Of a stretch of 64,000 nt of DNA, positions 56,345 to 64,000 are shown piece after piece (position 1 is the stretch's first letter; every line of letters begins with the position of its first letter). Position numbers and translations under genes: made by a program. A model generated the notes under the pieces. That model saw only the letters and a program-made list of their open reading frames with translations. It did no database searches and was not told the origin of the DNA. The DNA comes from Camelus bactrianus (Eukaryota; Chordata; Mammalia; Artiodactyla; Camelidae): NCBI RefSeq assembly GCF_048773025.1, contig NC_133547.1, positions 46,715,004 through 46,779,003 on the forward strand. The letters are read 5' to 3'.

Positions 56345-57180
56345 CATTCAGTGATCTCTCTCTTTGTCACCGAAGCCCTGGTCCGAGCCACCATCATGCC
56401 AACTGGGCCACTGCAACTGTCTGCAGTTGGTCTTGGCGCCCCGCTCTTGTCTGTTCTGTTCTTCACACTACATTGATCTGATCATGTCACCACGCTTACA
56501 AGAGCCTCAGGGTTTCCAGCCTCCGCCCACAGCCCTGCCCCCTTTGCTCTCTGCTCTACCAACAAGGGCACTGCTGACATTCTGAGGCAGATCACTCTTT
56601 CTTGGGGGATTGCCCTGTGCATTGTAAGGTGTTTATCAGCCCCTCTGATGTCTACCTACTAAATGCCAGTAGAAACCTTCCCCCAACTGTGACAAAAAAA
56701 ATATTTCCAGACATGGCCAAATTTCCCCTGGGGGGCAAAATCAGCCCCATCGAGACTCTCTGATGTGAAGTGCTGTCTTCTCTCCCAAAACGAGGGAACA
56801 GGCTGCTCTTTCTGCCTAGAGCTCTCTCTGGGTCTTGCCCCTGTTCCTAGTTAACCCCTTCTCAGCCTCAGAGTCTTCATTCCATCATCACTTCCTCAGG
56901 AGAAGTTTCTCTGACACCCCTGCCTCCCTTGTCCCCCATCATAAACTCATCTAACGTGGAGTACATCTCCTATGGGGAATATACTACACGATAATCAAAA
57001 TCAATGGTTACCCACCTTGTTGTGATTTTGCCGTTACTTGTATGATTATTTGATTGACGTCTGTCTCACCCAAAGGTTGTAAGCTCCATGAGGGCAGGGA
57101 CTGGCCCATCATCTTATAACCCCAGGATATACTGTGTGCCTAGTACCTGACACATGGTTGGCTGTCCACCATGCATGAAG
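56345..57180 (+). mobile_element. L2 LINE 3' region, sense, split by MER20
   Basis: The left part ('tgatctgatcatgtcaccac', 'cctcagggtttccagcctcc') and the right part ('gctctttctgcctagagctc', 'atcacttcctcaggagaag', 'taagctccatgagggcagg', 'tgcctagtacctgacacatg') are consecutive L2 regions. A MER20 lies between them, so L2 was here first. Confidence 0.87.
56572..56765 (-). mobile_element. MER20 hAT-Charlie element
   Basis: 'ggattgccctgtgcattgta', 'ctacctactaaatgccagta', 'ttccagacatggccaaattt' and 'cccctggggggcaaaatcag' are close to the reverse MER20 consensus. About 190 of the usual ~220 bp are present. Non-autonomous and long inactive. Confidence 0.9.
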
Positions 57181-57184
57181 ATAC

Positions 57185-57460
57185 AGCCCCTCCCCTCCCA
57201 GAGGTGCTTTCTAAGGAGCAGACAGGCAAGAAAACAAGCAAATTCAACACGAAATTCTGTGATGAGGTAATTCTCCATTGGGCGCACATGGAGTACATAA
57301 CACAGTCTTAGTGGGGGTCAGGGGTGCTCCTGGAGGAGAGGGTATTCCAGACCCTGTCAGCAAAGAAGTGAATGAGGGATGGAAGAGAAAGTGTGGGGGA
57401 CACAGGGGCTCCAGGTGGAAGGATCAGCTTGAGCAAAGACTCAAAAGTGAGACCGCATGT
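57185..57460 (-). mobile_element. L2 LINE internal fragment, antisense
   Basis: 'gacaggcaagaaaacaagca', 'gggtattccagaccctgtc' and 'gatcagcttgagcaaagac' fit the reverse L2 region upstream of the 3' end. It adjoins, tail to tail, the sense L2 to its left. Confidence 0.65.
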
Positions 57461-57739
57461 CCCTCAAATCCTCTTAACACGTCAGCTGTCTTCTTTCTAA
57501 CTCCTGCTAAGTCCTGGCTTAGGCGACCCATCTGAAGGAGGTGGCAGTGGAGGCAGAGAGCCCCCGCTGGCTTTCGAGTAGGGGGTCCACACAGCCCAGT
57601 CTGGCCAGGACTGTCTTGGGTTTAGCGTTGAAAAGTCCCACATCCTAGGAAACCCCTGGTCCCTGAACAAACCAGACAACTTGTCACTCTGCGTGGGGTT
57701 TGTCCACGGCCATCCAAACCACCTGGAAAGAGCAGCAGG

Positions 57740-57885
57740 GCATCTGACCATCTTGGAATAATCTCTGGGTTTGAGTCCCAGTTCCATTCCTCCCAGCCCT
57801 GCAATTCTGGGGCAGTGGCGTCTCCCTTTCCTCCCCAGGCCTCCCTGCCTTGTGCGTCTGCTGGCGTAGGGCCTAATGAGAGCCC
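57740..57885 (+). mobile_element. MIR SINE fragment
   Basis: 'ggcatctgaccatcttgga', 'tctgggtttgagtcccagtt' and 'ctgcaattctggggcagtg' then 'cgtctccctttcctcccc' fit a worn MIR head and centre. Confidence 0.6.
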
Positions 57886-57889
57886 GGCT

Positions 57890-58605
57890 ACGAAAACGCT
57901 TTGTAAGCTTTGAAGTGTACGGAATTTTTATTATCATTCCTTTCTGGATCACTCAGGTCTGGAAGTCTTGGAAATCCCTGCGGGGCCCTACCAAGGACTC
58001 AGGGAGGCTGCTCTGCTCCCTCCTCGGTGAGTGATCTGCCCGCCAGGCAGCGGCAGCCAAGGCGCGTCTGGACGGCCGCCCCCTGGACTCCAGGCCTGGC
58101 CGTCTCCTCTCCAGCTTGCACCTCCTCTTCCTTTCACTGGAAGAACGAACACATTTAAAGCTGAGAGGCATGAAATCGTTCTATAAAATGCCTGTCTGAT
58201 GGACAAAAGCTTCCCAATTCCTTCGGAGAGTGGGCATGCCACGGAGCAGAGCTTTCCCAGGGCTCCTCCAAGTGAAACACGCGGGAGGGAGGCCTTGAAG
58301 CCAAGAGGCGGGCACAATGGGTGGGCCCTGGTCGTAAAAGCAGGCGCCTGCATCCTCTCCTCCAACCTCTTCCTGGAAACTGTCCTTTTCTCCCGCTCCC
58401 CAGGGCTGTTTACTCTGGTTCACCTCCCGACTGGGTGGCTCACCTCCACACAGCCAACACAGAGGCTGCGTGCGACCTGTGACCGTGACTGCCTCCCAGA
58501 CATCCCGGCTGTGAAATAAATCCTGAGCAGGCGAGGCCAGCTCTGTAGTTTGGAGGCTTCTGTGAGTGTTAAGGGGGCTTGACAGTAGCTCGTAAGGCCT
58601 TGGGA
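57890..58605. other. unassigned GC-rich sequence
   Basis: Moderate CpG content at 58020-58100. Opposed frames of 125 codons (57988-58365, minus) and 106 codons (58199-58519, plus) have no recognisable domain. Confidence 0.4.
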
Positions 58606-58611
58606 TAGGGT

Positions 58612-58730
58612 CACCAGAGAAAACATGGGATGCTCAAATATTTTATTTATACTAAAAAGTATTTGTTGTTTATCTGAAATTGAAATTTAACTGGGCATCC
58701 TGCATTTTTATTTGCTAAATATCATGACCA
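58612..58730 (+). mobile_element. small AT-rich repeat, possibly DNA-transposon-derived
   Basis: 'agggtcaccagagaaaacat', 'attttatttatactaaaaag' and 'tttatctgaaattgaaattt', closing with 'aactgggcatcctgcatttt', match a common mammalian repeat of near-palindromic structure whose name I cannot give. A C11 run (58731-58741) lies directly after it. Confidence 0.45.
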
Positions 58731-58863
58731 CCCCCCCCCCCACCTTGGGAGCCTGTTTCTGAGTCAATTTTTCACTTCCTGGTGGGACAGGCCCAGGCCC
58801 TGGCCCTTCATTCATTTCCACCTGAGACTGCCTGGGAATCTGTTGACCTATCAGCAGGGGACA

Positions 58864-58933
58864 GGAACCAGACTGGACCCAGAAATCTCAGCCAGAAATG
58901 TAACAGTGAGATTTCTGGGTCCAGTCTGGCTCC
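58864..58933. repeat. perfect 23-bp inverted repeat (hairpin)
   Basis: 58868-58890 is the exact reverse complement of 58907-58929, separated by a 16-base loop. Extending outward gives three more pairs after one mismatch (58864-58866 with 58931-58933). As RNA it would form a 23-27 bp stem, the size of a short pre-miRNA arm but with no bulges. The loop repeats part of the arm ('ccagaaat'), hinting at a templated, snap-back origin. No transposon ends are recognisable. Confidence 0.95.
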
Positions 58934-58939
58934 AAGGGA

Positions 58940-59280
58940 ACAGTCATGGTGGAGCTGAGTTTGCTCTCTTAACCACCTGCTGTCCTGCTAGACATAGAAA
59001 GATCTGCAAGGAGACTCAGGCAAGGCAAGGGGAAAACATGAGAGAAAGGAGTCAAGCCATAAGTGAACTTAGCAACAAAATGCTTGGCAGGAAGTCCTAT
59101 TTACTCGAGAGAAACCACATGCATAGTTCGCTCTGAGCTTTTTTTGTAATTAACAGGGAGGAGGAAATCAACACTATTTTAAGATTCCCAATATCTGTAA
59201 GTTATAAAGTTCAAGTATCAGGGGAGAAGGGCAACCATCTGTGGAATTAAGATAAAAGGAAATTGTCTCTACTTGGTCTT
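58940..59280. other. unassigned sequence
   Basis: Nothing recognisable. Confidence 0.42.
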
Positions 59281-59284
59281 TGAA

Positions 59285-59385
59285 GAGCCACATATCCAAG
59301 GCCTCACAGCTGCTCAGCCAGAACTTGAACTACATGGTTCCAGAACCCACATTTTCAGACACAGCCCCACTCTGCCTCTGGATTT
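59285..59385 (-). mobile_element. MIR SINE fragment, antisense
   Basis: 'atccaaggcctcacagctgc', 'tcagccagaacttgaactac' and 'atggttccagaacccacatt' are reverse MIR blocks ('cccaaggtcacacagct', 'gaacccaggcagtctgg'). Confidence 0.72.
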
Positions 59386-59394
59386 GGACCCAGA

Positions 59395-59440
59395 GTTCCT
59401 CATAAATATTTGTTGAATGGATAAGTGATTGACCAGTGAA
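59395..59440 (+). mobile_element. L2/MIR terminal motif
   Basis: 'tcataaatatttgttgaatg' is the L2 terminal motif. Only about 45 bases are recognisable. Confidence 0.5.
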
Positions 59441-59444
59441 ATCA

Positions 59445-60175
59445 AAACAGTAGCTCAGGAGTGTCTGGAGCAATGGGAGGGCAGATTGATGTTGCGATGT
59501 TCATTCTTATGTAAGAGTTGTTTATATGAAGTGTTCATGCCTCAGAGACTGCCTGTATCAATACTAACCTTAGCACAGTCCCAAACACCAAAGCAAACAA
59601 ACTTCTAAATGTATTCATCCAGAGAAGCAGCGCTAATGGCTTCTTCGGCAGAACCTAAGAATTTGTTTAGAATCAACCTGATAGGAATGGAATTTCACTC
59701 CCAAGAGTTTCACAAAGATTCAGTCATATTCTCTCTCTGTTTCTCTGTCTTCCCCTTCCTCCCCCACAAGACTTTTAGATGGAAACAAGGCTTGAAATCA
59801 GATATGGGGCTGCTCTGATAGATACAGAGAGGAAATTTTAAGTTGAAAACTGCTTATAAAAGTCTTACAGCAACTGGAAAAAAAAAATGGAAACTTTAAC
59901 AGCTAAATCCCAGTTCAGCTTACACTTCATGAAATAAAAAATCCTTCAAACATGATAACCATTCAAAGAGGCCCCTTACTCAGCATAGTTGAGCCAAACC
60001 AAATCCATGGCCTGTGCGAAGGCAGCAGATGGCCTCAAATCCATAAAAATCCCCAAAGCTCCATAATCAGTCTTATATTTTCACCAAACAGTGTCTAAAG
60101 TCTGGATCGCACCTCTTAAACTGAATGCCTGAAACTAACACATCTTGAGCATCCCCTGCAGTCAGTCTGGTACCA
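59445..60175. other. unassigned sequence
   Basis: No recognisable gene or repeat family. Confidence 0.42.
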
Positions 60176-60179
60176 TTTC

Positions 60180-60400
60180 TGGTTCTTTCACACAAATTCC
60201 CTCCTTTGGGACCAACAACAACCCTGGGATTTAGGTTGGGCAGATATATTTATCCCTGTTTTGCAGTGAAGGGCACAGGCTTAGAGAGAGAAAGACACTT
60301 ACAAGAGGTTGTACAGTGAGTAGGGACCCTCTTGAGAACTGCGAGGAACCCACCCTTTAAACCAAGGCCTTCTGCTCTCTTGCACTTTGCTCTCTTTGAC
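60180..60400 (-). mobile_element. MIR SINE, antisense
   Basis: 'ccaacaacaaccctgggatt', 'tatccctgttttgcagtgaa' and 'gggcacaggcttagagagag' are the reverse MIR core. 'aaaccaaggccttctgctc' is the worn head. Confidence 0.78.
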
Positions 60401-60404
60401 CTCT

Positions 60405-60735
60405 AACGTCCACTGAAGACACGAACCCCTCCCCACCGGAAGTTTGGAGAGCCAGGAAGGAAAAAGGCTGCCAGGTGCTAGCTGAGCCCAGCTCCACATC
60501 TTCCAAGAAACCTGATTTTCCTGCTGGTGAGGACAAGGAAAGGTAAGAGCTTCAGGCCCAGCTTTTGCAATCTGCTGTGTGGAGCACCACCAGAGCACTC
60601 TCTGCTGAGGCTTCCCAGGTCCTGGGTTTTGGGTTTTCCCTCCCTCTGCTGTCATGGCTGAGCTCCCCTTTACTGCAGCGATGCCTTGGGAGACCCGGCC
60701 CCATCCTGCAGAGGCTTCTGAACAGAAGCCCACTC
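60405..60735. other. unassigned sequence
   Basis: A 144-codon minus frame (60299-60733) overlaps this stretch and the MIR beside it. No domain is recognised. Confidence 0.4.
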
Positions 60736-60739
60736 GTGC

Positions 60740-60850
60740 TCCAGTAAGCTCTGCCTCTCACTGACTGTGTGCTGCGGAAGCTCTCCTGGGGTTACTGTGA
60801 AGGTTGAAAAGGGTGAAAACGTAGAGATAGCACCCAGCAATTTTCCCAGC
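60740..60850 (+). mobile_element. MIR SINE, centre deleted
   Basis: 'agctctgcctctcactgact' and 'ggggttactgtgaaggttga' are the head and 3' part of MIR, with the 'taacctctctgtgcctcag' centre missing. Confidence 0.58.
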
Positions 60851-60879
60851 GTGCTAGTTTTAGTGATCCATAAGCTTAT

Positions 60880-61215
60880 GTTCCTTTATTGAGTCATTCA
60901 TCCACTTACTCGGCAATTTTTATCGAGCACCTACTATATGCTGAGCACTGTTCTCAGAACTGGGGGTGCAGCAGTGGACAAAAAAACTGTGCCCCTCAGG
61001 AGCTTACATCCTACGGTAGAAGCAGATAAAAACAGAACAGATAAAATAAATAATTGTGGTGTGTAATCAATATAATGAAAAACTGGGTGATGTGATAGAG
61101 AATAGTTGATGCAGGGAAGGCCTCTTGAAAGAGGTTAGATATAAGCTGAATTCTGGAGGATGAGAGGAGCTGGCTGAGGTGTGAGCCTGGATGACAGCTT
61201 GCCAGGCATAAAAAC
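60880..61215 (-). mobile_element. L2 LINE 3' region, antisense
   Basis: 'gagcacctactatatgctga', 'gcactgttctcagaactggg', 'gtgcagcagtggacaaaaaa' and 'tgcagggaaggcctcttgaa' then 'gctgaattctggaggatgag' are reverse L2 in order. Good preservation. Confidence 0.93.
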
Positions 61216-62010
61216 CTCAGCACTGGGACTGGGGTGGGAGGGACCTTAGACTTTCCCAGAGATGTTGAAAGATCTGTGGGACTGGAGTGCAGGAAGTGAG
61301 GACGAGGAGCTCAGGGGCTAGGGTTGCAGACAAAAGCCAAAGCCAGATCTCACGACCCTTCGAGGCCACGGTAAGGCGGTTCAGCGGCCTGAAGGAAGGC
61401 AGGGAGCCCACCTTGCAGATGCACCTGGGAAGAGCAGACCGGCGGGGGGCATCGAGTATGTGGGGTGTGGGTGCACACAGGTGTGCGTGTGAGCGAAACG
61501 CCTGAAAATACACCCTCACAATACAAAAATCAACAACTACCAGAAGTGCAGGGAGAAATGGATAAACCAACAGCTGGAGGTGGAGATTTTAACACATCCC
61601 ACTCAGAAACTGAAAGAACAGATAAAAATCATAAAATCCACAGAGATAAAGAAGATCTGAAAATACAGTAAATAAATATATGACATAAACATTCTTTTTT
61701 TTTAGCATATGTGTTGTGAGTACACAAGGAACATTTACACAACTATCCATGCACTTATTCAATAAAGAAGCTTCAATAAACCAAAAGGATCAGCAGCATT
61801 CACCCTATGTTCTCTAACATATGAAAGTAAAGTAGAAATAAATAGCAGAAAGATTTCAGCTTTCAAACACCGATACGTATGAAACTAAATGGCATCACTT
61901 GGGTTGAAAATTAATTCATAGGAGAAATAGCAAAATAATTAGAACTAAATGACAATGAAAACACTGTGGAACTTAAAAGGTAAGTATATGGTTTAACATA
62001 CATTTATCAG

Positions 62011-62794
62011 TCCACAAAGAATAAATGCTGGAGGGGGTGTGGAGAAAAGGGAACCCTCCTACACTGTTAATGGGAATGTAGTTTGGTTCTGCCACTATGG
62101 AAAGCAGTATGGAGAGTCCTTAAAAAAACTAAAAATAGAGTTATATAACCCAGCAATCCTACTCCTGGGCATGTATCTAGAGAAAACTCCAATTGGGAAA
62201 GATACATGCACCCCAATGTTCATAACAGCACTATTTACAATAGTTAAGACATGGAAGCAACCTAAGAGTCCATTGACAGATGACTAGATAAAGAGACGTG
62301 ATATATATGTACAATGGAATACTACTCAGCCATAAAAAAGAATGAAATAATGCCATTTGCAGCAACATGGGTGGAACTAGAGATTATCATACTAAGTGAA
62401 GTAAGTCAGACAGAGAAAGAAAAATACCATATGATATCACTTACATGTAAAGTCTTTTAAAAAAATGATACAAATGAACTTATTTATAAAACAGAAACAG
62501 ACTCACAGACATAGAAAACAAATTTATGGTTACCATAGAAGAAAGCAGAGAAAAGGGATTAATTTGGGGATTTATACCCTAAAATGGAATTTTAGGATTA
62601 TCAGATACTAACCACTGTATATAAAATAGATAAACAACACAGTTGTACTATATAGTTCAGGGAACTATATTCAACATCTTGTAATAACCTATAATGAAAA
62701 AGAATATATATGTATAACTGAATCACTATGCTATACACCAGAAACTAAAACAACATTGTAAATCAACTATACTGCAATTTAAAAATTAAATAAA
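62011..62794 (+). mobile_element. LINE-1, artiodactyl type, 5'-truncated, inserted in an older L1
   Basis: Contains the ORF2 C-terminus (plus frame 62039-62287 with motifs LKKLKIELYNPAILLLGMY and PMFITALFTIVKTWKQPKS), the typical 'aatactactcagccataaaa' region and the full 3' UTR to the A-rich tail. A perfect 13-bp target duplication ATACATTTATCAG lies at 61998-62010 and 62795-62807. About 784 bp, truncated at insertion, no promoter or ORF1. Confidence 0.96.
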
Positions 62795-63086
62795 ATACAT
62801 TTATCAGGATGCAAGGGAGATGGGAAAAAAAGTAAATTAAGCCTTCAACTCTAAAAATTAGGAAAGAAGCAACAGAGCAAGCATCAAAGAAATAAGATAA
62901 TTGGAATCATAAAAACCAGAGCAAAAATCAATAAAATAGAGTGACAACTACAACAGCAAAAAACGTGTTCTTTCAAAAGGCTAATAAGACAGGTCTTTGT
63001 CAAGACAGACCATGGGGGGAAAGACAAATATGAATAAACAACACACAGAGAAATAAACGTAGACATAACAGAAATTTTAAAGCACA

Positions 63087-63462
63087 GTTATGGACTGAAT
63101 GCCGAAGCCCTAATTCTGAACATGATGGAATTTGGAAGCAGGGTCTTTGAGAGGTAATTAGGTTTAGGTGCGACCATGAGGATGGATCCCATGATGGGAT
63201 TAGGGCCCTTGTGAGAAGAGTTAAAAGACACCAGAGCTCGCTCTCCACCCCCCACCCCCAGCGCACACACTGAGGAAATGCCACGTGAGCGCACAGCGAG
63301 AAGGTGGCTGTCTACAAGCCAGGAAGAGAGCCCTCACCAGGAACCAAATCTGCTGCCCCTTGATCTTGGACTTCCCAGCTTCCAGAGCTGTGAGAAGACG
63401 TCTGTGGTTTAAGCCTCCCAGTCTACAGCATTTTTCTAGAGCAGCCCAAGCAAACTAAAACA
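63087..63462 (+). mobile_element. solitary MLT1-type LTR fossil (ERVL-MaLR)
   Basis: 'gttatggactgaatgccga', 'gagaggtaattaggtttagg', 'gatgggattagggcccttg', 'cagcgagaaggtggctgtct' and 'cttccagagctgtgagaag', ending 'gcccaagcaaactaaaac', follow the MLT1A/MLT1B LTR order over its full length of about 376 bp. The flanks AGCACA (63081-63086 and 63463-63468) give a 5-6 bp target duplication, as expected. No internal region is present. MLT1 elements date from before the eutherian radiation. Confidence 0.92.
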
Positions 63463-64000
63463 AGCACATTATGAAAACTCTACACGAATAAACTTTTAAA
63501 TCTATCTGAAAATATTTCTGGAAAAATATAAAACAAAAATTGATAAAGAGAGAAACTGAAATTTGAATTGACGGATAAGCACTAAATGAAATGAAATGGT
63601 AATCAAAGGGCTCTCCTAAAAATCCCCAGGGCTGAGTGATTTTTCATATGAATTTTACCAAATTCCCAAGAAGAGATAATTCCTATCTTAGACAAGTTCT
63701 AGGCAATAGAAAAAGAATGAAAACATTTTTCCCATGAGGCTTGTGTAATCTTGTTTCCAAAACTGGATAAGAATAGTTCAAGAAAATAAAAATATGGGCC
63801 TATTTCACCTTGAATATAGATGTGTAAATCCTAAACAAAATATTAGTTGAACAAATCCAGCAGTGTATTGGAAAAAAAAGAACATCAAAATCATAATAAT
63901 CATCAAATATCTTGCATTTTATAATACAAGAATGGTTCAATGCTAGGAAACTCTATCAGTGTAATTTTCCATATTATGAAAGGAGAAAGTAATTTGATTA

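Larger units (their letters stand above)
61510..64000 (+). mobile_element. old LINE-1 (L1M class) ORF2 region, sense, running off the window
   Basis: Sense L1 ORF2-derived sequence: 'ggtggagattttaacacatc' (endonuclease region), 'agcagaaagatttcagcttt', 'gaactaaatgacaatgaaaa', 'agagcaaaaatcaataaaat', 'gaattttaccaaattcccaa' and, near the right edge, 'aatcctaaacaaaatattag' and 'aatggttcaatgctagg' (reverse transcriptase region). Frames are broken throughout. It is interrupted by a younger L1 (62011-62794) and an MLT1 LTR (63087-63462). Its 3' end lies beyond position 64000. Confidence 0.9.

Noticed and set aside
57890-58160. possible CpG island
   Set aside because: CpGs are present but scattered over a short stretch; by eye it does not reach island density, and no transcript start is indicated.
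62039-62287. 82-codon plus-strand frame
   Set aside because: It is the C-terminus of L1 ORF2 in a 5'-truncated copy, not a host gene.
1-64000. CRISPR array, operon, plasmid or prophage organisation
   Set aside because: No regularly spaced repeats, no dense collinear genes and no ribosome-binding-site pattern; the repeats are mammalian.

Overview
This window reads as vertebrate, specifically mammalian, nuclear DNA from a gene-poor or intronic stretch. Six copies of a tRNA-Ala-derived SINE of the camelid Vic-1 type are present (9066-9179 +, 28363-28466 -, 30001-30136 -, 34589-34754 -, about 35020-35395 +, about 54993-55130 -). Together with artiodactyl-type LINE-1 3' tails and an LTR resembling a family known from cattle, they point to a camelid (camel, llama or alpaca lineage). 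The species cannot be fixed from sequence reading alone. No bacterial, plasmid or viral gene organisation is visible.

I recognise no intact protein-coding host gene and no rRNA, functional tRNA or CRISPR array. Open frames are short, and the longest (203 codons, 8171-8782, minus) is about what chance gives in 64 kb. Recognisable sequence is almost all interspersed repeat: many worn MIR and L2 copies spread evenly, a few hAT-type DNA transposons (MER5A, MER20, a MER33/MER58-like copy), old eutherian LINE-1 pieces, younger artiodactyl LINE-1 insertions, the Vic-1 SINEs and two LTR fossils.

Region by region: 0-9 kb holds MIR/L2/MER copies, a long (TG)n and an old antisense L1 (5438-5872). 9-28 kb is mainly unassigned sequence with scattered MIR/L2, the first SINE and an old antisense L1 near 20.4 kb. 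28-36 kb is the young-element cluster: four SINEs, an L1 tail with a clean target duplication, and an L1 tail lodged inside a SINE. 36-41 kb has a long unassigned stretch and then an AT-rich block (38.67-40.11 kb) with minus-strand open frames and a poly(A) signal; this is the only place where I would look for an unrecognised transcript or retrocopy. 40.85-42.66 kb is an antisense L1 split by an LTR. 42.7-50 kb is sparse, ending in a GC-box minisatellite at 49.71-49.77 kb. 50-61 kb is dense in MIR/L2 with an old sense L1 (52.4-53.9 kb), an L2 split by MER20, and a perfect 23-bp hairpin at 58.87-58.93 kb. 61.5-64 kb is an old sense L1 that runs off the window and carries two later insertions, a younger L1 and an MLT1-type LTR.

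Nothing supports a new multi-gene system. The most useful results are the nested insertions dated by their target duplications, the hairpin, the GC-box minisatellite, a strong CTCF-like site at 31.57 kb, and the unassigned antisense block at 38.7-40.1 kb. Family names rest on recall of consensus sequences, not on an alignment.
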